This document shows positions 34,848 through 42,576 of a stretch of 64,000 nt of DNA, one piece after another. Under the pieces are notes generated by a model. That model saw only the letters and a program-made list of their open reading frames with translations. It searched no databases and had not been told where the DNA came from. The stretch comes from Desulfovibrionaceae bacterium (GTDB lineage Bacteria; Desulfobacterota; Desulfovibrionia; Desulfovibrionales; Desulfovibrionaceae). Both the position numbers and the translations under genes were made by a program. The stretch covers positions 1-64,000 of the forward strand of contig JAHZEL010000008.1 in the NCBI GenBank assembly GCA_019421865.1, written 5' to 3'. Numbering within the stretch: the first letter of the stretch is position 1; the number at the start of each line of letters is the position of its first letter.

Positions 34848-36173
34848 ATGCCCATACGGAAACGTAAAGCTCCTGTCGAGCCTGAAACTGTGGAATCTTC
34901 TCCCGTGCTCGACGAAAGCGTACTGAATCTCACGGAACTCAAGACCCGTAAAATGCAGGATCTCATGGATCTTGCAGAAAAGTACCAGCTGGAAAACGCC
35001 AGTTCCATGCGCAAGCAGGAACTCATTTTCGCGCTTCTGCAGGCCTGTGCCTCGCAGAACGGCGTCATTCACAGCGACGGCGTGCTGGAAATACTGCCCG
35101 ACGGCTACGGTTTTCTCCGTTCTCCGCTGTGCAGCTACATGCCCGGCCCGGACGACGTATACGTCTCCCCCTCGCAGATCCGCCGCTATCATCTGCGCAA
35201 GGGCGACTGCGTTTCCGGTCAGATCCGTCCTCCCAAGGAGGGCGAACGTTATTTCGCGCTGGTACGGGTCAATGAAATAGGCTTTGAACCGCCGGAAAAC
35301 GCCAGACATCTGGTGCTGTTCGACAACCTTACCCCGGTCTATCCCGATCAGCAGTTCCGCATGGAAACCGATTCCAAGAACATGTCGTCGCGCATCATCG
35401 ACCTCATGTCTCCCATCGGACGCGGACAGCGCGCGCTTATCGTGGCTCCGCCGAGAACCGGCAAGACCATTCTGCTGCAGACCATCGCGAACGCCATCAA
35501 CGCCAATTACCCCGACGCCTATCTCATCATTCTTCTGGTCGACGAACGTCCCGAAGAAGTCACGGACATGGAACGTACGGTCAAGAACGCCGAAGTGGTC
35601 AGCTCCACCTTCGACGAACCGCCGCAGCGTCATGTTCAGGTCTGCGAAATGGTGCTTGAAAAGGCCAAGCGTCTTGTGGAACGCAAGCGTGACGTGGTGA
35701 TTCTGCTCGACTCCATCACCCGTCTGGGCCGCGCCTACAATACCGTGACGCCTTCCAGCGGACGTGTGCTTTCCGGCGGTCTCGACGCCAACGCCCTGCA
35801 GCGGCCCAAGCGCTTCTTCGGCGCGGCCCGCAACATCGAAGGCGGCGGCTCGCTCACCATCATCGCCACGGCGCTCATCGATACCGGCTCCCGCATGGAC
35901 GAAGTCATTTTTGAAGAATTCAAGGGTACCGGCAACTGCGAAATCTATCTCGACCGCCATCTCTCCGACAAGCGCGTGTTCCCCGCCATCGACATCAACC
36001 GCACCGGAACCCGCAAGGAAGATCTGCTGCTCGGCGAAGATGTGCTCAACAGAGTATGGATTCTGCGCAAGATACTCGCTCCCATGTCCCCCATCGACAG
36101 CATGGAGTTCCTGCTGGACAAGATGAAGGGTACCAAGAGCAACAAGGACTTCCTGAACGGCATGGGCCGCTGA
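34848..36173 (+). CDS. rho: Transcription termination factor Rho
   Basis: Rho is the hexameric RNA helicase that terminates transcription. It has 441 residues from the ATG at 34848, preceded by GGTGG. The N-terminal helical domain ([18 protein letters not shown]), the RNA-binding cold-shock domain ([16 protein letters not shown]), the Walker A PPRTGKT around residue 203-209, the Walker [16 protein letters not shown] and the Q-loop region are all present. An upstream in-frame ATG lacks a ribosome-binding site and would add a hydrophobic leader foreign to Rho. Confidence 0.96.
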   Translation: MPIRKRKAPVEPETVESSPVLDESVLNLTELKTRKMQDLMDLAEKYQLENASSMRKQELIFALLQACASQNGVIHSDGVLEILPDGYGFLRSPLCSYMPGPDDVYVSPSQIRRYHLRKGDCVSGQIRPPKEGERYFALVRVNEIGFEPPENARHLVLFDNLTPVYPDQQFRMETDSKNMSSRIIDLMSPIGRGQRALIVAPPRTGKTILLQTIANAINANYPDAYLIILLVDERPEEVTDMERTVKNAEVVSSTFDEPPQRHVQVCEMVLEKAKRLVERKRDVVILLDSITRLGRAYNTVTPSSGRVLSGGLDANALQRPKRFFGAARNIEGGGSLTIIATALIDTGSRMDEVIFEEFKGTGNCEIYLDRHLSDKRVFPAIDINRTGTRKEDLLLGEDVLNRVWILRKILAPMSPIDSMEFLLDKMKGTKSNKDFLNGMGR

Positions 36174-36199
36174 CGGTCCCCCGCGCCGCATAAAAGGCG

Positions 36200-36228
36200 T
36201 TGACAATCCGCCTGTTGCGGTGCATAGT
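36200..36228 (+). promoter_or_regulatory. Promoter of tRNA-Arg
   Basis: A consensus TTGACA (36200-36205), a 17-base spacer and CATAGT (36223-36228), placed about 28 bases before the tRNA. Confidence 0.75.
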
Positions 36229-36256
36229 GCCTCTCACACCGGGGATTTTACCCCAT

Positions 36257-36333
36257 GCGCCCGTGGCTCAGCTGGATAGAGCGACAGCCTCCGGAGCTGT
36301 AGGTCGCGCGTTCGACTCGCGCCGGGCGCACCA
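36257..36333 (+). tRNA. tRNA-Arg (anticodon CCG)
   Basis: This is a 77-base cloverleaf with encoded CCA. The acceptor GCGCCCG pairs with CGGGCGC, the anticodon stem is ACAGC/GCTGT, and the loop is CTCCGGA. Confidence 0.95.
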
Positions 36334-36344
36334 TTCGTCCATCA

Positions 36345-36375
36345 GGGATGCCGGAATCCGGCATCCCTTTTTTTT
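36345..36375 (+). terminator. Rho-independent terminator after tRNA-Arg
   Basis: GGGATGCCGG pairs perfectly with CCGGCATCCC around an AAT loop, followed by eight T. Confidence 0.9.
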
Positions 36376-36412
36376 CATAGCCGCACGCAACTTCCGGCCA
36401 AGAGAGGCGCCC

Positions 36413-37060
36413 ATGCCCATTCTGCGACTCCTTCTTCTGTTCGCCGCACTGCTGCTTACAGGCTGCGGCACCACCTACACCGTTTCCGTCGATTCCCTGC
36501 GGGACGCGCAGCCGCCATCAGGCAACGTCTACAGCGTCAGCCCCGGCAATGAAGGGGTGAGCGAGAGCGATCTGCTCTTCCGTGAAGTCGTCCGCCAGAT
36601 CATCCCGGCCTTCCGGGCCCGCGGCTACGTCATGGCCGAACAGGGGCAGCACGCCGACAATACCGCCGTCATCAGCTACTGGATGGATGAGCCGCGCGTC
36701 CACATCGATACCAGCACCGTCACGCGATCCTACCCCGTCGTGGTGGGCAGAGGCAGATATCGCCATGTCGAATACGTGTATGTGGATGAACCCGTTGTAA
36801 ACAGCACAACCATTTATTCCGCCAATCTGCTGATCGAAGCCTATGCGCTGACGCCTGAGGGTACAAGAGGACGTCAGATCTGGCGAACCTCCCTGCGCTG
36901 CTCCGGCCTCACCGAAGACTTCCGCACCCTGCTCTCCAGCATGGTTCAAGTATTGCCGAAGGTCATGGGCACGCAAAGCAACGGACTCAGACACTATGAG
37001 GTCTTTTTCGGCGAAGACGGCGAAATCGAAGTCAAGGATATGGCGGACAGCCTGTTCTGA
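36413..37060 (+). CDS. Small lipoprotein, DUF4136-like
   Basis: This protein has 215 residues from the ATG at 36413. The N-terminus is a lipoprotein signal with lipobox LLLTGC (Cys18). The mature part includes VVRQIIPAFRARGYVMAEQG and ISYWMDEP, a pattern seen in DUF4136 envelope lipoproteins in which a short helix precedes strands ending in a dimer interface. The function is unknown. It is a single gene bounded by two terminators. Confidence 0.75.
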   Translation: MPILRLLLLFAALLLTGCGTTYTVSVDSLRDAQPPSGNVYSVSPGNEGVSESDLLFREVVRQIIPAFRARGYVMAEQGQHADNTAVISYWMDEPRVHIDTSTVTRSYPVVVGRGRYRHVEYVYVDEPVVNSTTIYSANLLIEAYALTPEGTRGRQIWRTSLRCSGLTEDFRTLLSSMVQVLPKVMGTQSNGLRHYEVFFGEDGEIEVKDMADSLF

Positions 37061-37078
37061 GACCTGTTGGTCTTTGGC

Positions 37079-37108
37079 AAGCCTCCTTTTCAAAAAGGAG
37101 GCTTTTTC
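37079..37108 (+). terminator. Rho-independent terminator after the lipoprotein gene
   Basis: AAGCCTCCTT pairs with AAGGAGGCTT around a six-base loop and runs into TTTCTTTTC. It starts 19 bases after the stop. Confidence 0.85.
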
Positions 37109-37387
37109 TTTTCTTCGGCAGCGATCTTTTTCATGCAAAAGGATGCGGCGCACGCTCACGGCACGCTTCCCTGTCGGGCACGCATCCATTTTCTACCGCC
37201 AACGAGCGCTTCGTCCGTCCTCCGGAGGCACAGGATTCCGGAGCGTGTCTCCGGTCCGACAGCAGCCGCATGTCTCGGATAGCTTCGTTTTCCGGTGAGT
37301 TTTCTGTAAAAATCCTCCTTTCAAAGGCACTACGTCTTGCCCGGTTTCCGGCTTCCTGATATTTTGAAATGGAAAGGAGTCGCGTAC

Positions 37388-38068
37388 ATGGAATTTTCTC
37401 TCTTCGGGCAGCAGTTTTCACTGTTTCCCATCATTCTCTCGCTCAAAGTCGCCGGTCTGTCCACTCTGGCCTCCCTTATTCTGGGTACGTTTACCGCCCG
37501 CCTTCTGGCCAGACGCCGCTCCGTATGCGCCGCCTTTCTGGATTCGCTGTGCACGCTGCCCATGGTGCTGCCGCCTACCGTGCTCGGTTACTATCTCATT
37601 CTGCTCCTCGGGCAGAAAGGCTTTTTCGGCCCGGCGCTGAAGCAGCTGGGATTCCAGTTCATGTTCTCCTGGCAGGGCGCCGTGGTGGCCGCCACCGTCG
37701 TGGTCTTTCCCCTCATCTACAAATCCGCGAAAACTGCGCTTGAACAGGTGGATCCCAACGTGGAAAAAGCCGCCCGCACCCTCGGAGCCTCGGAAATATC
37801 CGTGTTCTTCTGCATAAGTCTGCCCCTTGCGGCGCGCGGTATTCTCTCCGGTTCCATGCTGGCCTTTGCCAGAGGCATGGGCGAATTCGGCGCAACGCTC
37901 ATGCTTGCGGGCAACATTCCCGGCAAAACGCAGACTCTGGCGCTGGCCATCTACGACGCCTTCCAGGCCGGCAACGACACTCTCGCCGCCTGCCTCGTGC
38001 TCCTTACCTCCGGCATCTGCGCCGTCATTCTCATTACCGCCGATTATCTGCTGGGAGGCTCCCGGTGA
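37388..38068 (+). CDS. modB: Molybdate ABC transporter permease
   Basis: ModB is the membrane subunit that moves molybdate (or tungstate) across the inner membrane. It has 226 residues with five or six transmembrane helices. The EAA loop reads EKAARTLGASEISVFFCISLP, followed by GILSGSMLAFARGMGEFGATLM, both typical of ModB. AAAGGAG lies ten bases before the ATG. Its stop overlaps the GTG start of modC. The binding protein modA lies downstream on the opposite strand. Confidence 0.94.
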   Translation: MEFSLFGQQFSLFPIILSLKVAGLSTLASLILGTFTARLLARRRSVCAAFLDSLCTLPMVLPPTVLGYYLILLLGQKGFFGPALKQLGFQFMFSWQGAVVAATVVVFPLIYKSAKTALEQVDPNVEKAARTLGASEISVFFCISLPLAARGILSGSMLAFARGMGEFGATLMLAGNIPGKTQTLALAIYDAFQAGNDTLAACLVLLTSGICAVILITADYLLGGSR

Positions 38069-38883
38069 TCGATCTTTCCGTTCAGGCTACGTTCAAAGGC
38101 AGGCAGGGAGCCTTTTCCCTCGATGTCACGCTGCAAAGTTCCGCCTCGCGTCTTGTGCTGTTCGGCCCGTCCGGCTCGGGAAAAACGCTTACCCTGCAGA
38201 TGATCGCCGGACTCGTTCATCCCGGAAGCGGCCACATCGTCATGGACGATACCGTGTTCTTCGATTCCTCCAGAGGCATAGACCTGCCGGCCAGAGCAAG
38301 ACGCATCGGCTATGTCTTTCAGGACTACGCGCTTTTTCCGCACATGACCGTGTGGCAGAATCTCGCCTTCGCTCTCCACCAGCAGGAGCGCCACATTCCC
38401 GTTGTCGGTACCGTATTCCGGTCCGTCATGCCTGCCCCCCTCAATGAAGAGCAGAAGGATTCCATCCGCTATATGCTCGACCTTCTGGAGATCACACACC
38501 TTGCGGACCGCAGGCCTTCCCAGATATCCGGCGGACAGAAACAGCGTGTGGCGCTGGCCAGAGCGCTGCTCATATCGCCCCGGCTTCTGCTGCTCGACGA
38601 GCCCTTTGCCGCCCTCGACCCGCTTCTGCGCATACGCATGCGCAAGGAAATCGACCGCATTCTGCAGGACTGCGGCGTTCCGCTCGTGATGATTACTCAC
38701 GATCCCGAAGACGTGGATGCCTTTGCCGAAGATCTGGCCGTGTATGCCAACGGCCGCATCCTCGCCATGGAACACGGCTTTCACAGTCGCTCCCTGTTTG
38801 CTCAGGATTCCCTTTCCTACCTGTCCGACATTCTGACCAGAGGCGGTCAGGCTGAAAGACCCTTCGGCTTCGACGACGTGTAA
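38065..38883 (+). CDS. modC: Molybdate ABC transporter ATPase, without TOBE domain
   Basis: ModC powers molybdate import. It has 272 residues from a GTG start that overlaps the modB stop (GTGA) and follows GGGAGG. Walker A GPSGSGKTLT is near 34-43, the Q-loop lies in YVFQDYALFPHMT, the signature SGGQKQR is near 156-162, and Walker B LLLLDEPF follows. E. coli ModC is about 350 residues and ends with a Mop/TOBE molybdate-binding domain. This protein stops about 40 residues after the ATPase core and lacks that domain. Confidence 0.92.
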   Translation: MIDLSVQATFKGRQGAFSLDVTLQSSASRLVLFGPSGSGKTLTLQMIAGLVHPGSGHIVMDDTVFFDSSRGIDLPARARRIGYVFQDYALFPHMTVWQNLAFALHQQERHIPVVGTVFRSVMPAPLNEEQKDSIRYMLDLLEITHLADRRPSQISGGQKQRVALARALLISPRLLLLDEPFAALDPLLRIRMRKEIDRILQDCGVPLVMITHDPEDVDAFAEDLAVYANGRILAMEHGFHSRSLFAQDSLSYLSDILTRGGQAERPFGFDDV

Positions 38884-38907
38884 ATGCACAGGCCCTTCAG
38901 ACACAGA

Positions 38908-38941
38908 AAGGCCGCCCCATCCCTTCGGACGAGGCGGCCTT
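38908..38941. terminator. Hairpin between convergent modC and modA units
   Basis: AAGGCCGCC pairs with GGCGGCCTT across a 16-base loop, 25 bases after modC. T tracts are short on both strands, so termination efficiency is unclear. Confidence 0.5.
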
Positions 38942-39102
38942 CTGTTATCTGCCGCAGCGTTTCTTCCGCCGCAGGCGAAAGAGTTTCTCAGGCGAATGTG
39001 CTTTCTCCAGAGCCTCCCCGGCAACAGCTCTGCCGGAAAAGCCGGAACAGCTACAGGATGTGTTTTACCTGCAAAATATCCGGAGTCGCCCGTTTTCTTC
39101 CA

Positions 39103-39849
39103 CTACTTCACCGGGCTGAAACCGTGATCGGCAAGAATTTCAAGACCGCGCGCAGAGAGCACGAAGTCCACGAACTTCTGCGCCATCTGCTTTTCTGCGC
39201 TGTCCTTCGTTACGGCGATGGGATAGCACACAGGCTTGTGACCGGTCATGGCCGTCACGATGCGCACGTCCTTGCCGCCGGCAAGAGCGTCCGTGCGATA
39301 CACGAATCCGGCGTCCGCTTCTCCGCGCTGGATGTAGCTCAGCACCTGACGCACGTTGTTGCCGAACACGAACTTGCTCTGCAATGCCTCCCAGGTTCCC
39401 GCCGTCGTCAGAGCCTCGCGCGCATAACGACCGGCAGGAACGCTTTCAGGCGTGCCTATGGCGATATGTTTCACGTCCGCTCCGGTCAGAGCTTCGGGGC
39501 CGCTCAACTTGCCGTCCGCAGGAGTGATGAGCACAAGATCATTCAAAGCAAAATCTCTGCGCGTGGCAGGATCGATCAGCGACTTCTGCGCTGCCGAATC
39601 CATGGTTTCCTGATCGGCCGAAGCAAACACATCCACCGGCGCGCCCTGCTCCATCTGACGGAGCAGGTTGTTGGAAGACGCAAAGTTCAGATTGACCTTC
39701 ACGCCGTTTTCCTTCGTAAATTCCTGAGCGATCTGCGTGAAGGATTCCGACAGACTGGCAGCGGCGGAAACCGTCAGCTCGGCGGCAGAAGCCCCCGAAA
39801 CACCCAGACTGAGGGCAAGCAGAAGCGCGGCAAAGGCAAGTTTTTTCAT
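39103..39849 (-). CDS. modA: Molybdate-binding periplasmic protein
   Basis: ModA captures molybdate or tungstate in the periplasm for ModBC. It has 248 residues from the ATG at 39849, preceded by GGGAGG. The signal peptide ends after ASA (about residue 21). The mature protein starts with LTVSAAASLSESF, where the Ser residues bind the oxyanion, and continues with FASSNNLLRQMEQGAPVDVF and the AIGTPESVPAGRYA block, all family signatures. It is transcribed toward modBC from its own promoter, next to a palindromic site. Confidence 0.95.
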   Translation of the reverse strand: MKKLAFAALLLALSLGVSGASAAELTVSAAASLSESFTQIAQEFTKENGVKVNLNFASSNNLLRQMEQGAPVDVFASADQETMDSAAQKSLIDPATRRDFALNDLVLITPADGKLSGPEALTGADVKHIAIGTPESVPAGRYAREALTTAGTWEALQSKFVFGNNVRQVLSYIQRGEADAGFVYRTDALAGGKDVRIVTAMTGHKPVCYPIAVTKDSAEKQMAQKFVDFVLSARGLEILADHGFSPVK

Positions 39850-39870
39850 GGAAGCCTCCCATTTCAATAT

Positions 39871-39887
39871 TTGTATATAACATACAA
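39871..39887 (-). promoter_or_regulatory. Palindromic candidate operator upstream of modA
   Basis: TTGTAT and ATACAA are separated by ATAAC, 22 bases before the modA start. TATATAAC resembles one half of the E. coli ModE box. A molybdate-responsive repressor site is the simplest reading. Confidence 0.45.
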
Positions 39888-40029
39888 GATTAACTTATTT
39901 TTTCAATCACCTGACAGAATTTTTTTTGAAAAATAAAAATACCTGCAATATCAGGATGTTATTTTTTCTCTTCCCTGAAGTTTTTTCTCTTTTCGTTCTG
40001 CAACCGGAAAGACTATTGAAAAATTATTA

Positions 40030-40045
40030 TGTGATTTAATTCACG
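40030..40045. promoter_or_regulatory. CRP/FNR-family-like operator
   Basis: TGTGA-TTTAAT-TCACG is an almost perfect inverted repeat matching the general CRP-family spacing (five-base half-sites, six-base spacer). It lies between modA and the phosphatase gene, and either could be the target. Confidence 0.4.
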
Positions 40046-40252
40046 CCATATTTTTTTTTAATAGTACATTCCCCACCGACATCGCCGTTTTTGCCATACA
40101 CGACGCTTTTCCATGAAATCAAAAGAACATCCGGATCACGTACACCCTCTTTGGGAAACGCTCTTTTCTTTCCCGGAGTTTTGTAGGATACCGAAAGAGC
40201 GTTCAACAAGCGTTACCGTCGCCCTTTCTTCTCGACGCCCAAGGATGCTCTC

Positions 40253-40846
40253 ATGCCCACTCTTCACCTTCTTCGTCACGGTGCCCTTCTTCCCAATCCG
40301 GATCACCGTTTCATAGGTCAGCAAGACCTGCCGCTCTCAGAAGAAGGAAGACGTCAGGCCCGATTCTGGCAGCAGGAGTTTTCCGCCATGACTCTGACGG
40401 AAGTCTGGACCTCGGATCTTGCAAGGTGCCGGGAAACGGCAGCCATCGTCATGGCCCAGCGTACCCTGCCCCTTCACATCGATGCCTCGTTCAGGGAAAT
40501 CAGTCTGGGCTGCTGGGAAGGCCTGACCAAGGCGGAAGTGGAAAAACGCTTTCCCGGGGCCGTAGCGGCCCGGGGACGGGATTTCTGGAACTACGTTCCC
40601 TGCGGCGGCGAATCCTTTTCCATGCTTTCGCGCCGCGTGATGGCTGCACTCCTCCGCCGTCTCGCCGGACTCGGTCCGGAAGACTCGGCCCTGCTGGTGG
40701 CGCATGCCGGGGTGAACCGAATGATTCTCATGCATCACTTCGCGCTCGGTATGGAAGACTTCTTTGCGCTGCCCCAGTCGTACGGGGCATGCACCTCACT
40801 TGTTCTCTCTTCCGACGACATCGCCGTACTCGCATCCGCCTTCTGA
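40253..40846 (+). CDS. Histidine phosphatase family protein (phosphoglycerate-mutase-like)
   Basis: This 197-residue protein of the histidine phosphatase superfamily has the phosphorylated His in LLRHGALL (6-13), the phosphate-pocket residues in TSDLARCRETA about 54-64, an EISLGCWEG acid motif near 83-91, and the second His in LLVAHAGVNRM about 147-157. It resembles the CobC/GpmB group. The substrate is unknown. Its position between modA and the aldehyde oxidoreductase cassette suggests a possible pterin- or nucleotide-phosphate role, which is inference. Confidence 0.85.
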   Translation: MPTLHLLRHGALLPNPDHRFIGQQDLPLSEEGRRQARFWQQEFSAMTLTEVWTSDLARCRETAAIVMAQRTLPLHIDASFREISLGCWEGLTKAEVEKRFPGAVAARGRDFWNYVPCGGESFSMLSRRVMAALLRRLAGLGPEDSALLVAHAGVNRMILMHHFALGMEDFFALPQSYGACTSLVLSSDDIAVLASAF

Positions 40847-41214
40847 CAGATCTCCTTCTTCAAATCCCCGGCCCTCACGACAGTAAAAACTGCACATCGC
40901 CTCTTCTGCGCGGGATCACACCTCATGCGCTTTTTGGGAAATACGAACTTCCCGGACAACGCGAGAAGAGTCCCTGCGTTCTGCTGATGCTCCCCGACGC
41001 TACACCAGTCCGCCAGGCTCATATGACTTGTCATGCTCTGCCGAAACAATGCAGTTTTACATTTCAAAAAGAAATTTAATGTATATTTTTCTATTACAAA
41101 AATAAAATTTATTCTTATTTAAGAGAAGATATGAAACAGGACGATATTGTGATTTAAATTTCAAATCCATTTTTGATATTCGTAAAAAACTATCATTAAT
41201 TTTTCCCGTATACC

Positions 41215-41243
41215 TTGACGAAAAATTTCTATTTCAATATGCT
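41215..41243 (+). promoter_or_regulatory. Promoter of the aldehyde oxidoreductase cassette
   Basis: TTGACG (41215-41220), a 17-base spacer and TATGCT (41238-41243). It sits in an AT-rich stretch that could act as an UP element and predicts a leader of about 215 bases. Confidence 0.7.
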
Positions 41244-41259
41244 TAAATAAAGTTTTCGA

Positions 41260-41361
41260 GTCTGTCTCTGCTAAAGCACCGTCCATGCAGACAGACCTGA
41301 GCTTTTCCGGCTCACAGGGTAAGGCGGGAAACGGCCTTGCCTCCTCAATGCTCCGGCATGG
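41260..41361 (+). promoter_or_regulatory. Structured leader RNA, candidate riboswitch or protein-binding element
   Basis: Four hairpins follow one another: GTCTGTCT/AGACAGAC (41260-41296), CCT-GAGC/GCTC-AGG (41296-41318), AAGGC/GCCTT (41321-41338) and ATGC/GCAT (41348-41359). CCATGC (41283-41288) can instead pair with GCATGG (41356-41361), which would exclude the first and last stems. I cannot match it to a named riboswitch from memory, but a molybdenum-cofactor sensor is plausible because of the genes downstream. Confidence 0.45.
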
Positions 41362-41464
41362 AAAGAAAACGAACGTGAACGCATGAGCTGCGTACTGCCG
41401 CCCCTGTGGCCTGCAATGCCATCTCATGATCATGAAGTGTCTCTTTTCATCGGTGAGCGTGCAT

Positions 41465-42496
41465 ATGTCCAAAATTTCCATGTCCACCATCCCCGTCGCC
41501 CAAGCCGTAGGCACGGTTCTCTGTCACGACATCACCCGTATCGAACCGGGAGTTCAGAAAGGTCCGGTGTTCCGCAAGGGGCACATCGTTCGGGAAGAAG
41601 ACATTCCCGTCCTTCTCAGCGTGGGCAAGGAAAACCTCTACGTCTACGAGCCGCAGCCCGGCCAGCTCCATGAAAACGACGCTGCCGTACGCATCGCCCG
41701 CGCCGTGACCGGCCAGAACATCACATTCTCCGACATCAAGGAAGGCCGCATCAACTTTCTTGCCGCAACGCACGGCCTTCTGCGCGTGGATGTGCCCGCT
41801 CTTGCCAGAGTGAACGCCTGCGACGAAATCGCGCTCGCCACGCTGCACACCATGCAGGAAGTGCGCGAAGGTCAGCCCGTAGGCGGCACGCGCATCATCC
41901 CTCTGCTCATTGAGGAAGAAAAAATTTCACGGCTGGAAAACACCGTCGATCGCCCCGTCATCGAGGTTCTGCCCTTCCGCCCCTTCCGTGTGGGCGTGGT
42001 CACCACGGGCAATGAGGTTTATTCCGGGCGCATCAAGGACGCCTTCGGTCCCGTGATCCGCCGGAAATTCGAAAGCCTCGGAAGCTCCATCCTCGGACAG
42101 ACCTTCTCCGACGACTCCATCGAGATGACCGTTCAGCGCATACGCGACTTTCTCGCGCAGGGCGCCGACATGGTGGTCTGCACCGGCGGCATGTCCGTAG
42201 ATCCCGACGACCGTACGCCCGCCGCCATCCGCGCCGCGGGCGGCAAGGTGGTCACCTACGGCGCTCCCACCTTCCCGGGAGCCATGTTCCTTCTGGCCCA
42301 CATCGACAATATTCCGGTACTGGGACTTCCCGGCTGCGTCATGTACCACAGGGCGAGCATCTTCGACCTTGTGGTGCCGCGCATTCTGGCCGGTATTCCC
42401 GTCACCCGGGAAGACATTGCGGCCCTCGGCCACGGAGGCTTCTGCGCAGGCTGCGGCGAATGCCGCTACCCGAACTGCGCCTTCGGCAAAAACTGA
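41465..42496 (+). CDS. Molybdopterin-binding protein (MoeA/MogA-type domain) with C-terminal cysteine motif
   Basis: This 343-residue protein is related to molybdenum-insertion enzymes. The central MoCF-biosynthesis domain shows RVGVVTTGNEVYSGR (about 182-196) and the VVCTGGMSVDPDDRTP nucleotide/pterin-binding motif near 240. The last 20 residues carry four Cys in CAGCGECRYPNC (C-x2-C-x2-C-x4-C), a possible zinc or Fe-S site. Such proteins often precede molybdenum hydroxylase genes and probably act in cofactor insertion. The start uses a weak GGTGAG site, with another ATG five codons later. It is first in the mop cassette. Confidence 0.85.
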   Translation: MSKISMSTIPVAQAVGTVLCHDITRIEPGVQKGPVFRKGHIVREEDIPVLLSVGKENLYVYEPQPGQLHENDAAVRIARAVTGQNITFSDIKEGRINFLAATHGLLRVDVPALARVNACDEIALATLHTMQEVREGQPVGGTRIIPLLIEEEKISRLENTVDRPVIEVLPFRPFRVGVVTTGNEVYSGRIKDAFGPVIRRKFESLGSSILGQTFSDDSIEMTVQRIRDFLAQGADMVVCTGGMSVDPDDRTPAAIRAAGGKVVTYGAPTFPGAMFLLAHIDNIPVLGLPGCVMYHRASIFDLVVPRILAGIPVTREDIAALGHGGFCAGCGECRYPNCAFGKN

Positions 42497-42576
42497 TCTT
42501 CCCGAATCGGCCCGAATTCGGGCGTTCCGCTCCTGCGGCCGCCCCTCCTCTGGATTCCTCTTACAAGGAGCTGCCC

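Larger units (their letters stand above)
39850..40252. other. AT-rich divergent intergenic region, modA to phosphatase
   Basis: About 400 bases, much richer in A and T than the surroundings between 39880 and 40075. It holds the modA palindrome (39871-39887) and a CRP/FNR-like inverted repeat (40030-40045). I see no gene. Confidence 0.6.
40847..41464. other. Intergenic region upstream of the aldehyde oxidoreductase cassette
   Basis: About 620 bases with a marked AT-rich core (about 41050-41250). It contains the cassette promoter (41215-41243) and a structured leader (41260-41361). A minus-strand frame (41161-41514) crosses the AT-rich part but has no ribosome-binding site and no recognisable protein. 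Confidence 0.6.

Noticed and set aside
39103..39849. Assigning ModA as tungstate-specific (TupA)
   Set aside because: The sequence has the ModA-type LTVSAAASL start and GTPESVPAGRYA block. Anion preference between molybdate and tungstate cannot be decided from it.
41161..41514. Minus-strand open frame opposite the mop cassette leader
   Set aside because: It crosses an AT-rich promoter region and overlaps the start of the molybdopterin-binding gene. No ribosome-binding site or known motif is present.
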